From an uncultured Oscillospiraceae bacterium (GTDB lineage: Bacteria; Bacillota_A; Clostridia; Oscillospirales; Oscillospiraceae), in NCBI GenBank assembly GCA_900754605.1, contig CAAEDK010000268.1, positions 1-21,348 on the forward strand: a stretch of DNA of 21,348 nt, read 5' to 3'. Below the pieces are notes generated by a model. That model was not told the DNA's origin. It did not search any database and saw only the letters and a program-made list of their open reading frames with translations. The number at the start of each line of letters is the position of its first letter. Position 1 is the first letter of the stretch. Made by a program: the position numbers and the translations under genes. Shown here piece after piece: positions 13,453 through 21,132 of this stretch.

Positions 13453-15270
13453 TCAAACAGCCTGAGACGGGTCCGCCGCCGCCAGATCCTGAGCCGGAGC
13501 CCCCTCCGTAGCGGGCGGAAGTTCCTGTCCCCCACCAGGCTCTGCCGGACTCTCTGTCCCCGCCCCTTCCAACGGTATCTCCGGCACTGGCTCCGCCGGA
13601 GGAGGCGCTTGAACCGGTGGGACTCCGTTGGGCCAAGTAGCAGGGTCTCCATCGGCAGGGTTATACAGGATGGTCTTGGGGCGCATTTTATACACGCTCT
13701 TCCCCATATCCTGCTTTTCCAGCAGGTTTCCGTCCCGGTCATAGATATATCGGTAAGTCTGAGCGGACTTTCCTGTGTAAGGATTCTGCTTACGGTCCAC
13801 CTTCGTGGTCCCCTGTGGGATAGACTCATCTGCCTTATATTGAGTAGTAGGGGACACTGTCTCATAAACTGTACTTCTAGGCTCAACCCGGACCCCATCT
13901 ACATTGGTCCCGTAGATCTTGACATTCAGCTTCCGCTTGCCCCCCTTGTCATAGCTGGAGGTGACAATCTTAATGGGATAATCTGTGCTGTTCTCAAAGC
14001 GGAAATCCGTCTGTCCGTAGTACACCGTGGCGTCCATACCCTCCGGCACATAGCCGGTGTTAAAGCGGTGGGCCCGGCGCTCCACAATTTTCAGATTCGT
14101 ATGGAGCACCGCATAGTAGATGGTGGAGGAGGTCTGGCAAATACCGCCGCCCACCTCGTCCACCGAAGCGTCGCCGGAGTACACCGGCGCGGCCAGATAT
14201 CCCTTGGAGGCAGATCGGCTGCCTGTGGTACCGTTGTAGGAGAATACCTCCCCAGGCATCAGAACCACTCCATTGCAGACCTGAGCTGAAAGTTTCACAT
14301 TGTGCTTACGACTGGAGGATCCGCCTACATTTGTAGTTCCCTCCCCAAGCAGATCTCGGAATAACTTGGCCTCCAGGCCCTGCTTCGTCTCCTCCGGCTG
14401 GGTCAGAGTCACTGGGATGGAGAAGGTCTCCCCTTCTCCCGCCTTCTCATAGGCGGTTTTCAGCGCCTCTATGTCAAAGTCCACACCCACCACATGGCCG
14501 GTGACCTCTCCGGTCTCCCGGACATACTGGGCGCTCTGAGGCTCCACCGCCACCGCATCGTGGACGGCCTGGAAGTCCGGCTCCTGGGGCGGGGTCTCCT
14601 CAGGAACGAGGGGTGTTTCCTCCTCCACAACTCCTTCCTCGCCACCGAGTTTCCGTTCCATAGCCTTCTCCACCGCGGACCAGAGGCTTTCCTGGATTTG
14701 GCTGCGTTCGATGTCCTGTCCGGTCATGCCCTTGGTCATCACCAGGGCATCTCCCTCCAGTTGATAGGACGCCTCGGTCACGTTTCCCCCTGTCTCGCTC
14801 TCCACCTGATCCACCAGCGTATCCAGGGCCGTACAGTCCCATCTGGGAGCGGAGATCTGATGATCCCGGCCCAGCAGCTGACCCAGATAGACAGCGCCGC
14901 CGGTTAGGAAGTTTTCTCGGCCCACCGCTCCCGCGGACTCAGCTGCAAATCTCCATCCATACCCCATCTCCTCTGCGGTGATGGACCACAGCTGATCTCC
15001 ATAGGATACGGCCCCTATGATCTGGCTGCCGTACTCCGCCATGGCATCGCTCAAAGCAGTTTCCGCCTCCGCTTCGGTCATACCGGACACATCCAAGCCG
15101 GCTACTGACACGTTGGGAAGGATCTGGTCAGATCCACCCACCCAGGCACACAACCCCAGATAGCCCCCCAGCAGCACCGCTGCAGCAGCCCCTGAAATCA
15201 TCCATATTTTTTTGTTCTTTGCTCTTCCCTGCTTACCCGCAGGTTCTTTGGAAAGTTCTCTTTTCCCCAT
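13453..15270 (-). CDS. VanW family membrane-anchored cell-wall protein
   Basis: A 605-residue protein with a short basic N-terminus, one membrane helix at about 22-44 and the rest outside the cell. Residues 50-300 look like peptidoglycan-binding-4 type repeats. The VanW core follows: GEVFSYNGTTGSRSASKGY (340-358), VGGGICQTSSTIYYAVL (373-389) and VERRAHRFNTGYVPEGMDATVYYG (396-419). A G5-like region is at about 460-540, and the tail (540-605) is rich in Pro, Glu and Ala. VanW was named from vancomycin resistance clusters, but no van ligases are present here, so this is a wall-associated protein of unknown role. The ATG at 15268-15270 has GGAGGAG with a 7-base gap; a GTG at 15342 would add 24 residues without a comparable site. 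Confidence 0.9.
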   Translation of the reverse strand: MGKRELSKEPAGKQGRAKNKKIWMISGAAAAVLLGGYLGLCAWVGGSDQILPNVSVAGLDVSGMTEAEAETALSDAMAEYGSQIIGAVSYGDQLWSITAEEMGYGWRFAAESAGAVGRENFLTGGAVYLGQLLGRDHQISAPRWDCTALDTLVDQVESETGGNVTEASYQLEGDALVMTKGMTGQDIERSQIQESLWSAVEKAMERKLGGEEGVVEEETPLVPEETPPQEPDFQAVHDAVAVEPQSAQYVRETGEVTGHVVGVDFDIEALKTAYEKAGEGETFSIPVTLTQPEETKQGLEAKLFRDLLGEGTTNVGGSSSRKHNVKLSAQVCNGVVLMPGEVFSYNGTTGSRSASKGYLAAPVYSGDASVDEVGGGICQTSSTIYYAVLHTNLKIVERRAHRFNTGYVPEGMDATVYYGQTDFRFENSTDYPIKIVTSSYDKGGKRKLNVKIYGTNVDGVRVEPRSTVYETVSPTTQYKADESIPQGTTKVDRKQNPYTGKSAQTYRYIYDRDGNLLEKQDMGKSVYKMRPKTILYNPADGDPATWPNGVPPVQAPPPAEPVPEIPLEGAGTESPAEPGGGQELPPATEGAPAQDLAAADPSQAV

Positions 15271-15636
15271 ACCTCTGCTCCTCCACGCCAGGGAGCCTGA
15301 CCTAAAACAGTCCGCACCACCGGCCGTGATTTCCCGCTCCACTTCCAGTCGTTTCTGGCCTGAAGCGTCTCTATGTATCAGGCACTGTTATCCCGCACAC
15401 TGAGAGTGCTGCACACATAGAACTACAATGTTTTCAAAGCAAATTCGATCGATTCAAATGCAATCGTTTTGGCCAATTCAACCCAAACTCTTGCATCTCC
15501 CTCGGCAACACTGGCATTCCTGTAGCAATATGCGCTATAACAATGTCTGAACTTCACCAAACGGCCCTTTTGAGCCGTTTGATAGAATTGTGCGGCTCCC
15601 GCCGCAGGAATCAACCGATTTCTGGTTGATTCGACA
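15271..15636 (-). ncRNA. Structured leader upstream of vanW-like gene, with possible dispersed repeat
   Basis: There is no convincing gene in this stretch. Read on the minus strand from the predicted start near 15636, three perfect hairpins come in a row: AATCAACC/GGTTGATT (15609-15616 with 15624-15631), TGCGGC/GCCGCA (15591-15596 with 15601-15606), and CAAACGGC/GCCGTTTG (15558-15565 with 15574-15581). A 63-codon TTG-initiated frame (15423-15614) crosses this region but its start sits inside the first hairpin and it has no ribosome site, so I do not call it. It could be a structured 5' leader, a small RNA, or part of a dispersed repeat. Confidence 0.4.
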
Positions 15637-15642
15637 GACTTT

Positions 15643-15671
15643 ATTATAGCATCGGTGTCCGCTCCTTACAA
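15643..15671 (-). promoter_or_regulatory. Promoter of the vanW-like/DUF2461 operon
   Basis: On the minus strand, TTGTAA (15666-15671) and TATAAT (15643-15648) are separated by 17 bases. It reads leftwards into the three-hairpin leader and then the VanW-family gene. Confidence 0.7.
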
Positions 15672-15713
15672 TTACAGAACAGTTACAGTCCGCTGAAATT
15701 TCCGGAAGAAGCG

Positions 15714-15742
15714 TTTACTTTTCCGATTCAGTGCGGTATAAT
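15714..15742 (+). promoter_or_regulatory. Promoter of the XpaC-like gene
   Basis: TTTACT (15714-15719) and a consensus TATAAT (15737-15742) are 17 bases apart. It diverges from the minus-strand promoter at 15643-15671 and gives a leader of about 135 bases before the XpaC-like gene. Confidence 0.65.
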
Positions 15743-15885
15743 CGTCTCACCGCCGCATGGAAGCGGGATCATCTCCAGAGTTTTCTTCATGGAATTTTAA
15801 GAGAAACTCAATCTCTTTTTTGCTTCTCTCTGGTATGATATTCTCAGATTGAAATTTCATTCTGTTCGGCTGGAGGTCAATGTCT

Positions 15886-17058
15886 ATGACAAGTTATCCC
15901 TATCAAAACGGTGCGTCCGGCAGCCCATCCCGTCACGGCCGCGGCTCTGGTGACCGCGGCTTCTGGCTCTCGGCAGTCCTCCTCCTGTTTTTCTTTCCCC
16001 CTGTCGGTATTCTGATGATCGTTGTAAAGGTGCTTGGCGGCGGCCGCAAAAGAACCAATGTCCAGGGGCAGCACCCTTATTACGCTCAGCAGAACGGCTC
16101 CGTGGGGGCCAGAACTGTCCATACTGGAACTTCCGGCCCAAATCAAGCTTCCTCGCTTCCCGTATCTAGTCAGGTCCTCGCCAAACTGTCTCTCCAAGCC
16201 AAACGTCTCACCATCGTCGGTATGATCCTAAGTCTGATCTTCGGGTTCACTTCCGTCTCAGCCCTGGCAGGCAGTTTGTGGATGCTTCCCGATTTGGCTT
16301 GGTATCTGGAGGCTACAGTTCCCATCCTGTGCTTCTTCTTTGGCAGCCTGGGCTGCCTCTGGGTTGGTCTGCGGAAGCGGAACAAAGTGCGGCGCTGCCG
16401 GAAGTATCTAGCCATGCTGGGCTCCCGTACTGTCATTTCCATCAGCGCCCTCTCCTCTGCGCTGGGGACACCCCCAGCCAAAGTTAGGGATGAGTTATCC
16501 GATATGCTGGATGACGGTCTCTTCCCTATGGGATATCTGGACTATGGAAATGATCGTCTGGTTCTCTCCGGCGAGGGCCTGTCCGACCCTCCCCCTGTCA
16601 AACCGGAGCCTCCCAAAGAAGAGTCCCCCAAAGAGGACCCCCAGGCCGTTGTCCTCCAGGAGATCCGCACCATTAACGATCAGATCGACAACCCAAAACT
16701 CAGCCAGCAGATCGACCGCATCGGCGTCATCACCGCCAAGGTATTCGAGTACCAGCGCAACCACCCCCAGAAGTCGCCGCAGCTCCACAGCTTTTTAAGT
16801 TACTACCTCCCCACTACGCTGAAGATCCTTCGGGCCTATGCCCAGCTGGAGGATCAGGAGGTGAACGGTGAAAATATTTCCGCCGCCATGGAGCGCATCG
16901 AAAATATGATGGATAAGGTAGTGGAAGGCTTCGAGAAACAGTTGGACCAACTGTTCCAAGGAGATGCACTGGACATCACCGCCGATGTGGAAGTGCTGGA
17001 GCGGATGCTGGCCAAGGATGGTCTCTCCAGTCAGGACGGTCTGCGCCTGGGCGGCTGA
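15886..17058 (+). CDS. XpaC-like protein (5-bromo-4-chloroindolyl phosphate hydrolysis family) with membrane and winged-helix-like regions
   Basis: A 390-residue protein with three hydrophobic segments (about 27-50, 107-127 and 140-162), a region resembling a small winged helix (165-230, KYLAMLGSRTVISISALSSAL and KVRDELSDMLDDG), a Pro/Glu linker (233-253), and a C-terminal XpaC-like helical domain (254-380). The last has FLSYYLPTTLKILRAYAQL (303-321), GENI, and DITADVEVLERMLAKDGL (363-380), all family hallmarks. XpaC was named from a B. subtilis gene giving X-phos hydrolysis, but its biochemical role is unsettled. The ATG at 15886 has GGAGG with a 9-base gap; the ATG at 15880 is only 3 bases from it. 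It is a single-gene unit ending at a strong terminator. Confidence 0.82.
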   Translation: MTSYPYQNGASGSPSRHGRGSGDRGFWLSAVLLLFFFPPVGILMIVVKVLGGGRKRTNVQGQHPYYAQQNGSVGARTVHTGTSGPNQASSLPVSSQVLAKLSLQAKRLTIVGMILSLIFGFTSVSALAGSLWMLPDLAWYLEATVPILCFFFGSLGCLWVGLRKRNKVRRCRKYLAMLGSRTVISISALSSALGTPPAKVRDELSDMLDDGLFPMGYLDYGNDRLVLSGEGLSDPPPVKPEPPKEESPKEDPQAVVLQEIRTINDQIDNPKLSQQIDRIGVITAKVFEYQRNHPQKSPQLHSFLSYYLPTTLKILRAYAQLEDQEVNGENISAAMERIENMMDKVVEGFEKQLDQLFQGDALDITADVEVLERMLAKDGLSSQDGLRLGG

Positions 17059-17115
17059 GCCCAACCGTTTCATTCGCTCTAAACTGCTCCACAATTCAGA
17101 TAAAAGCATCATTTC

Positions 17116-17161
17116 AAAACACCGTACGACTAGCGTTCAGACACTAGCCGTACGGTGTTTT
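17116..17161. terminator. Bidirectional terminator between XpaC-like gene and folA
   Basis: AAAACACCGTACG (17116-17128) pairs with CGTACGGTGTTTT (17149-17161); after an A-C mismatch, CTAG pairs with CTAG around a 10-base loop. Runs of A and T on the two sides suit both converging genes. Confidence 0.9.
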
Positions 17162-17215
17162 CTCATTTTTATTTCAGCTGCCTATATGATAATTTCTCGC
17201 CATCCGAACCATCCA

Positions 17216-17695
17216 TCAGTGGATCCGCCGGTAAAGCGCATAATGAAATTTCAGACCGTCCTGCTCCAGAGGTGGCTCCTCTTCTGCCAGCTCCCAGTTA
17301 GGATCCCGGTCCAAATCTGGGAACACAACATCTGCCGGAAAGGCCGCATGGATCCTGGTAACGTACGCTGTATCGCACCATGGAAGCAGCTGTTTGTATA
17401 CCGACGCACCACCGATGACGAAGGCGTCCTCCGACGCAGCAGCCCGCAGCGCCTCCAGATCCCGAAACACCTCCGCACCTTCCGGAGCAAAGTCTGGGTC
17501 CCGGGACAAGATCAGATTTCTCCGTCCCTTCAGTGGGCGTCCGCCAGGAAAAGTGGCCAGCGTTTTTCGTCCCAAAATCACCGGATGCCCGGTAGTCAGC
17601 GCTTTGAACCGCTTCAGGTCCTGGGACAGATACACCAGCTGGTCTCCATCCTTTCCAATCCCCCAATTCACATCCACTGCTACGATTATATTCAT
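17216..17695 (-). CDS. folA: Dihydrofolate reductase
   Basis: DHFR reduces dihydrofolate to tetrahydrofolate with NADPH, restoring the folate oxidised by ThyA. The 159 residues match the family: MNIIVAVDVNWGIGKDGDQL at the N-terminus, the catalytic acid Asp26 in LSQDLKRFK (23-31), the NADPH-site GRKT (42-45) and GRRNLILS (57-64), GG at 95-96, and Thr113 in YVTRI. The ATG at 17693-17695 has GAGGAG upstream; a longer frame to 17716 has no better site. It lies 57 bases after thyA on the minus strand, so the two form an operon. Its product supports the formyl-folate pool used by PurN and the AICAR transformylase. Confidence 0.95.
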   Translation of the reverse strand: MNIIVAVDVNWGIGKDGDQLVYLSQDLKRFKALTTGHPVILGRKTLATFPGGRPLKGRRNLILSRDPDFAPEGAEVFRDLEALRAAASEDAFVIGGASVYKQLLPWCDTAYVTRIHAAFPADVVFPDLDRDPNWELAEEEPPLEQDGLKFHYALYRRIH

Positions 17696-17752
17696 GGCCT
17701 TCTCTCCTCGCTCCATCTCCCGTTCGGGCCGAAAATTTCTAATCCTTAACCA

Positions 17753-18583
17753 TTAAATAGCCACTGGGATCTTTGCCTCCAGCGGATGGGCCTGATAGCC
17801 CTCCAGCCGGAAGCTGTCCCGGGTAAATGCATAGAAGTCTGTAATGCTCTGATCCATCCAAAGCGTCGGCGCATCATAGGGCGTCCGGGCAATCAGTTCC
17901 TCCACAATGGGCACATGGCGGTCATAGATATGGGCATCCGCTATAACATGGATCAGTTCTCCCGCTTCCAGACCAGACACCTGGGCCATCATGTGAAGGA
18001 GCACTGCGTACTGCATCACATTCCAGCCGTTGGCGGTCAGCATATCCTGCGATCTCTGGTTCAGAATCCCATTCAGGGTGTTCCCACTGACATTGAAGGT
18101 CATGGAGTAAGCACAAGGGTACAGGGCCATCTCGCTCAGGTCGTGGTGGTTATACAGATTGGTGAGAATGCGGCGGGAGGCGGGGTCATGCTTCAGATCC
18201 CACAGCACCTTGTCCACCTGGTCCATATCCCCCTGGGGATAGTGGTGCTTCACCCCCAGCTGATAGCCGTAGGCCTTTCCAATGGAGCCTGTCTCATCCG
18301 CCCAGGCATCCCAAATATGGCTGTTCAGGTCATGGACATTGTTGGACTTCTTTTGCCAGATCCACAGAAGTTCATCCACTGCCGATTTTAGATACTGCTT
18401 CCGTACAGTGATAACCGGAAACTCTTCCCTCAGATCATAACGGTTTACCACCCCAAAAAGCTTCACTGTATGGGCGGGCGTCCCATCCTCCCAGCGGGGC
18501 CGCACCTCCCGATCCGTGTCCCAAACGCCCCTGCTCAAAATCGCTTTGCAGTTCTCAATAAAAACTTGATCGGCATAACTCAT
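17753..18583 (-). CDS. thyA: Thymidylate synthase, divergent ThyA
   Basis: ThyA methylates dUMP to dTMP with 5,10-methylene-THF, giving dihydrofolate. The 276-residue protein has SRRIL (136-140, the phosphate-binding Arg pair), the nucleophile Cys157 in LYPCAYS, QRSQD (176-180), Asn188 in NGWN, and DAHIYDRH (216-223) with His218 and Tyr220. The usual PCHxxxQ site and DxPLGLPFN loop read PCAYSMT and SQDMLTANGWN, so this is a divergent branch rather than a copy of the E. coli enzyme. The ATG at 18581-18583 follows GGAGG by 10 bases; a frame extending to 18607 is less likely. It is the first gene of the thyA-folA operon. Confidence 0.94.
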   Translation of the reverse strand: MSYADQVFIENCKAILSRGVWDTDREVRPRWEDGTPAHTVKLFGVVNRYDLREEFPVITVRKQYLKSAVDELLWIWQKKSNNVHDLNSHIWDAWADETGSIGKAYGYQLGVKHHYPQGDMDQVDKVLWDLKHDPASRRILTNLYNHHDLSEMALYPCAYSMTFNVSGNTLNGILNQRSQDMLTANGWNVMQYAVLLHMMAQVSGLEAGELIHVIADAHIYDRHVPIVEELIARTPYDAPTLWMDQSITDFYAFTRDSFRLEGYQAHPLEAKIPVAI

Positions 18584-18633
18584 CGATGATCTTCCTCCAT
18601 CATTCATGCGCTCTGTTCCTGTTTTAGGTATTC

Positions 18634-18662
18634 ATTATACAACAGAGAATGGCGGGGCACAA
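18634..18662 (-). promoter_or_regulatory. Promoter of thyA-folA overlapped by a hairpin
   Basis: On the minus strand, TTGTGC (18657-18662) and TATAAT (18634-18639) are spaced by 17 bases. The perfect inverted repeat GCGGGGC-ACAA-GCCCCGC (18652-18669) covers the -35 box, so it may be either an operator or the end of the spoIIID transcript. Confidence 0.5.
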
Positions 18663-18690
18663 GCCCCGCTCTCAGCTCATTCCATCAGAT

Positions 18691-18754
18691 CATCTGCCTT
18701 TTCTGGCAAACAGATGACTGGGGCGCAAGCGGGTTTTCCGCGTGCGCCCCAGTC
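18691..18754 (-). terminator. Tandem hairpins downstream of spoIIID
   Basis: GACTGGGGCGCA (18716-18727) pairs with TGCGCCCCAGTC (18743-18754), with an inner GCGG/CCGC extension, and next to it CATCTG (18691-18696) pairs with CAGATG (18711-18716). There is no good T-tract on either strand, so termination is likely but not certain. The hairpins start right after the spoIIID stop. Confidence 0.6.
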
Positions 18755-18756
18755 TC

Positions 18757-18993
18757 TCATTCTCCTTTATACTTTTTTCGCGTCGCCAGCCCACCCCGGA
18801 TGTGCCGCTCTGCCTTGTTTTCCTCCAGGACCTGCTTGGCTTGGAGATACAGGGGCCGGTTGAACACCGGGAGACGTTCTGATAGATCCTTATGTACTGT
18901 ACTCTTACTAATTTTGAACTTTCTGGCTGCGGCGCGCACCGTCGCTTTATTTTCTATGATGTAAAGGGCCAGTTGACAGGCCCGCTCTTCCAT
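18757..18993 (-). CDS. spoIIID: Sporulation transcription factor SpoIIID
   Basis: SpoIIID is the mother-cell DNA-binding regulator that tunes sigma-E genes during endospore formation. The 78-residue protein has a helix-turn-helix at about 18-37, TVRAAARKFKISKSTVHKDL, followed by SERLP and HIRGGLATRKKYK, which closely match the B. subtilis protein. The ATG at 18991-18993 is chosen because it matches the family's N-terminus; AAGGGA just upstream is a weak ribosome site. A frame opening at 19026 would add 11 unlike residues. This is the best evidence here that the host makes spores. It is divergent from the PRC-barrel gene. Confidence 0.94.
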   Translation of the reverse strand: MEERACQLALYIIENKATVRAAARKFKISKSTVHKDLSERLPVFNRPLYLQAKQVLEENKAERHIRGGLATRKKYKGE

Positions 18994-19133
18994 ATTCCCT
19001 TTCACACAGCAACAACTCCCCCGCATTTTGGGTCTGCTGTGCTACTATATGCTGAAATATCCCGGGATAGAAGGCACTCCGTATCATAGGACAGCTCCTA
19101 AACAGCATATCTATCACCTGGGGGGGCGAGTCA

Positions 19134-19397
19134 ATGCAGACAAGAATCGCAGAGCTTCGCTGGAAGGAAGTCGTGGATGTGCAAAACGGAAGCCGCTTTG
19201 GTTATGTAGAGGATCTTGAAGTAGATCTGGAGAGCGGTCAAGTCCGTGCACTGGTTCTGCCCGGTCGGCGACGGCTATTCGGACTGCTGGGCCGGGAGGA
19301 GGACCGCTATATCCCATGGGATCGGGTCCGGCGGTTTGGGGAGGACATCATACTGGTGGATCAGGAGCCCCGTCCAGCCCGCCGCAGGCGGACATGA
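19134..19397 (+). CDS. PRC-barrel protein, YlmC/YmxH sporulation family
   Basis: An 87-residue single PRC-barrel protein. The pattern RIAELRWKEVVDVQNGSRFGYVEDLEVD, then VRALVLPGRRRLFGLLGREEDRYIPWDRVRRFGEDIILV, matches the YlmC/YmxH family that is found in spore formers. The barrel is near residues 4-78, and a basic tail (RPARRRRT) ends it. The ATG at 19134 is preceded by a run of G (19121-19126) rather than a full GGAGG, so translation may be modest. YmxH-type genes are often sigma-E controlled, and the neighbour is spoIIID, but I could not see a clear sigma-E promoter. Function is unknown. Confidence 0.85.
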   Translation: MQTRIAELRWKEVVDVQNGSRFGYVEDLEVDLESGQVRALVLPGRRRLFGLLGREEDRYIPWDRVRRFGEDIILVDQEPRPARRRRT

Positions 19398-19398
19398 T

Positions 19399-19434
19399 AG
19401 AGCCCCGCCGGTCCTGTTGGATCGGCGGGGCTCT
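19399..19434. terminator. Hairpin between PRC-barrel gene and NSS transporter
   Basis: AGAGCCCCGCCG (19399-19410) pairs perfectly with CGGCGGGGCTCT (19423-19434), and the stem extends inwards to a TGTT loop. There is no T-tract on the plus strand. It stands between two converging genes. Confidence 0.75.
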
Positions 19435-19459
19435 GCTGGAGCATCAGGTACAGATTTTA

Positions 19460-20845
19460 TTAGAAGAACTTGTCCCAATACCCCATCACAAAGATAAACA
19501 ATACGATCAAAGGCAGAATATAGGTCACATAGAACCGAACCCATCTGGGAAATCTCAATCCATTGCCTGTGTTGGCCTCTGCCAGGAAGTTCTCCCAGCC
19601 CCACCCGCGGCGCGAAACACAGAACAGCAGATAAACCAAGGAGCCCAGAGGCAGGATATTGTTGCTGACAATGAAATCCTCCAGATCCATGATGACAGAT
19701 CCCTCGCCGAAGGGCTGGATTCCGGAGAGGATGTTGAAGCCCAGCACACAGGGCATGGACAGAACCAAAACGGCAATCAGGTTGACCAGCACCGCCTTCT
19801 TCCGGCTCCACCCCCACTTCTCGATAGAGAAGGAAAGGATATTCTCAAAGACTGCAATCACTGTGGTCAGGGCCGCGAAGGACATGAATACAAAGAACAG
19901 GGAACCCCACAGCCGGCCCATTGGCATCTCATTAAAAACATTGGGCAAGGTGATAAAGATCAGGTTGGGACCCGCATCCGGGGCAACATCAAAGGCGAAG
20001 CAAGCAGGGAAAATGATCAGGCCCGCCGTAAATGCCACAAAAGTATCCAGTACACCGACTCGGACAGCTTCGCCCGCCAAGGAGTGCTCCTTCCCAATAT
20101 AGCTCCCAAAAATGGCCAGTGCACCGATGCCTAGGGAGAGGGTGAAGAACGCCTGTCCCATAGCGGCAAAAATAGCCTCACCCAGGATCATATTCCCGGT
20201 AGCATCGTACATCAGATTCTGAAAATCGGGCATGAGATAGAACTTTAGGCCCTCTGCTGCTCCATCTAACGTCACGGAGCGGAAGGCCAGTACCACCATC
20301 ACCATCAGCAGGCAGAGCATCATAGTCTTGTTGACCTTCTCTACCCCGTTCTGAAGGCCTCTGGAGCAAACCAGCATACACAGCAGCACTACGATCACCA
20401 TAAACACGGTCATCAATCCTGGCTCCTGCATCAAGGAGGCATACTCGTTAGATACACCCACAGAATCCAGCCCAGTAAAGTCTCCCTTCGCCATCTTAAC
20501 AAAGTAGAGGAGCAGCCAGCCGGCCACCGTGGTATAAAACATCATCAGCAGATAGTTGCCCGCAATGCCGATCCAGCTATACAGGTGCCATCTGCTGCCC
20601 TTAGGCTCCAGCGCCTGGAAGGACAGCGCAATACTACGCTGACTGGCCCGACCCACCGCAAACTCCATCACCATAACTGGCAGACCAAGAATGACCAGAA
20701 ACAATAGATAGACCAACACAAAGGCCGCACCGCCATATTTACCTGTGATATAAGGGAATCTCCATACATTTCCCAGCCCGATGGCACATCCTGCTGAAAT
20801 CAGCAAAAACCCAAGCCGGGAGGAAAAGCTCTCTCGTTTCTCCAC
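19460..20845 (-). CDS. Sodium-coupled transporter, NSS (neurotransmitter:sodium symporter) family
   Basis: A 461-residue multi-spanning transporter, probably with 11 membrane helices as in MhsT, judging by length. The helix 1 motif AGCAIGLGNVWRFPYITGKYGGAAF (residues 18-42) contains the sodium and substrate-binding GNxWRFP of LeuT-fold transporters, and FTLSLGIGALAIFGSY near 235-250 is the helix 6 region. Family members import amino acids with sodium; the substrate is not readable. The GTG at 20843-20845 is chosen: AGGAGG (20854-20859) is 8 bases from it but only 2 from the TTG at 20849-20851. The gene ends 26 bases from the shared hairpin at 19399-19434. Confidence 0.92.
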   Translation of the reverse strand: MEKRESFSSRLGFLLISAGCAIGLGNVWRFPYITGKYGGAAFVLVYLLFLVILGLPVMVMEFAVGRASQRSIALSFQALEPKGSRWHLYSWIGIAGNYLLMMFYTTVAGWLLLYFVKMAKGDFTGLDSVGVSNEYASLMQEPGLMTVFMVIVVLLCMLVCSRGLQNGVEKVNKTMMLCLLMVMVVLAFRSVTLDGAAEGLKFYLMPDFQNLMYDATGNMILGEAIFAAMGQAFFTLSLGIGALAIFGSYIGKEHSLAGEAVRVGVLDTFVAFTAGLIIFPACFAFDVAPDAGPNLIFITLPNVFNEMPMGRLWGSLFFVFMSFAALTTVIAVFENILSFSIEKWGWSRKKAVLVNLIAVLVLSMPCVLGFNILSGIQPFGEGSVIMDLEDFIVSNNILPLGSLVYLLFCVSRRGWGWENFLAEANTGNGLRFPRWVRFYVTYILPLIVLFIFVMGYWDKFF

Positions 20846-20917
20846 ACACAAAACCTCCTATTCTCCCACGATTCATCAATAGAACAAATCCTCCTATACC
20901 AGAACCGCGCAGCCTCT

Positions 20918-20946
20918 ATTGTACCAGCCCTTCATTCTCTGGTCAA
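20918..20946 (-). promoter_or_regulatory. Promoter of the NSS transporter gene
   Basis: On the minus strand, TTGACC (20941-20946) and TACAAT (20918-20923) are 17 bases apart. The leader of about 65 bases contains two AGGAGG sites. The first, near 20888-20893, precedes only a TTG-Phe-Tyr-stop minigene; the second serves the transporter. Confidence 0.65.
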
Positions 20947-21064
20947 CGATTTTTCGCCTATACGCACGTAAACCATCTTTTTTTCTGCAAAATCCGCAAA
21001 AAAGACAAGGAAATGTCTCATTTTCATGCCTCATAAAATTTTTTTGATTTTTTCAAAAAAGGGC

Positions 21065-21093
21065 TTGCCAAACCCCCTATCCTGTGCTATACT
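21065..21093 (+). promoter_or_regulatory. Promoter of tRNA-Arg
   Basis: TTGCCA (21065-21070) and TATACT (21088-21093) are separated by 17 bases. A short stem, CCGTC-AGGGA-GACGG near 21101-21115, follows before the tRNA. It probably marks the 5' leader removed by RNase P. Confidence 0.6.
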
Positions 21094-21132
21094 AATCAAG
21101 CCGTCAGGGAGACGGGCTAAAAACTTCAAAAT

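Noticed and set aside
12723..13511. A 262-codon plus-strand frame opposite DUF2461
   Set aside because: Starts within the terminator and has no ribosome site; the minus-strand frame matches DUF2461.
15423..15614. A 63-codon minus-strand ORF with TTG start
   Set aside because: Its start lies in a hairpin, no ribosome site precedes it, and composition suggests a repeat rather than a protein. Noted as leader structure instead.
18994..19133. Sigma-E promoters for spoIIID and the PRC-barrel gene
   Set aside because: CATATAGT-like sequence is present on the minus strand but no matching -35 at the right distance was convincing.
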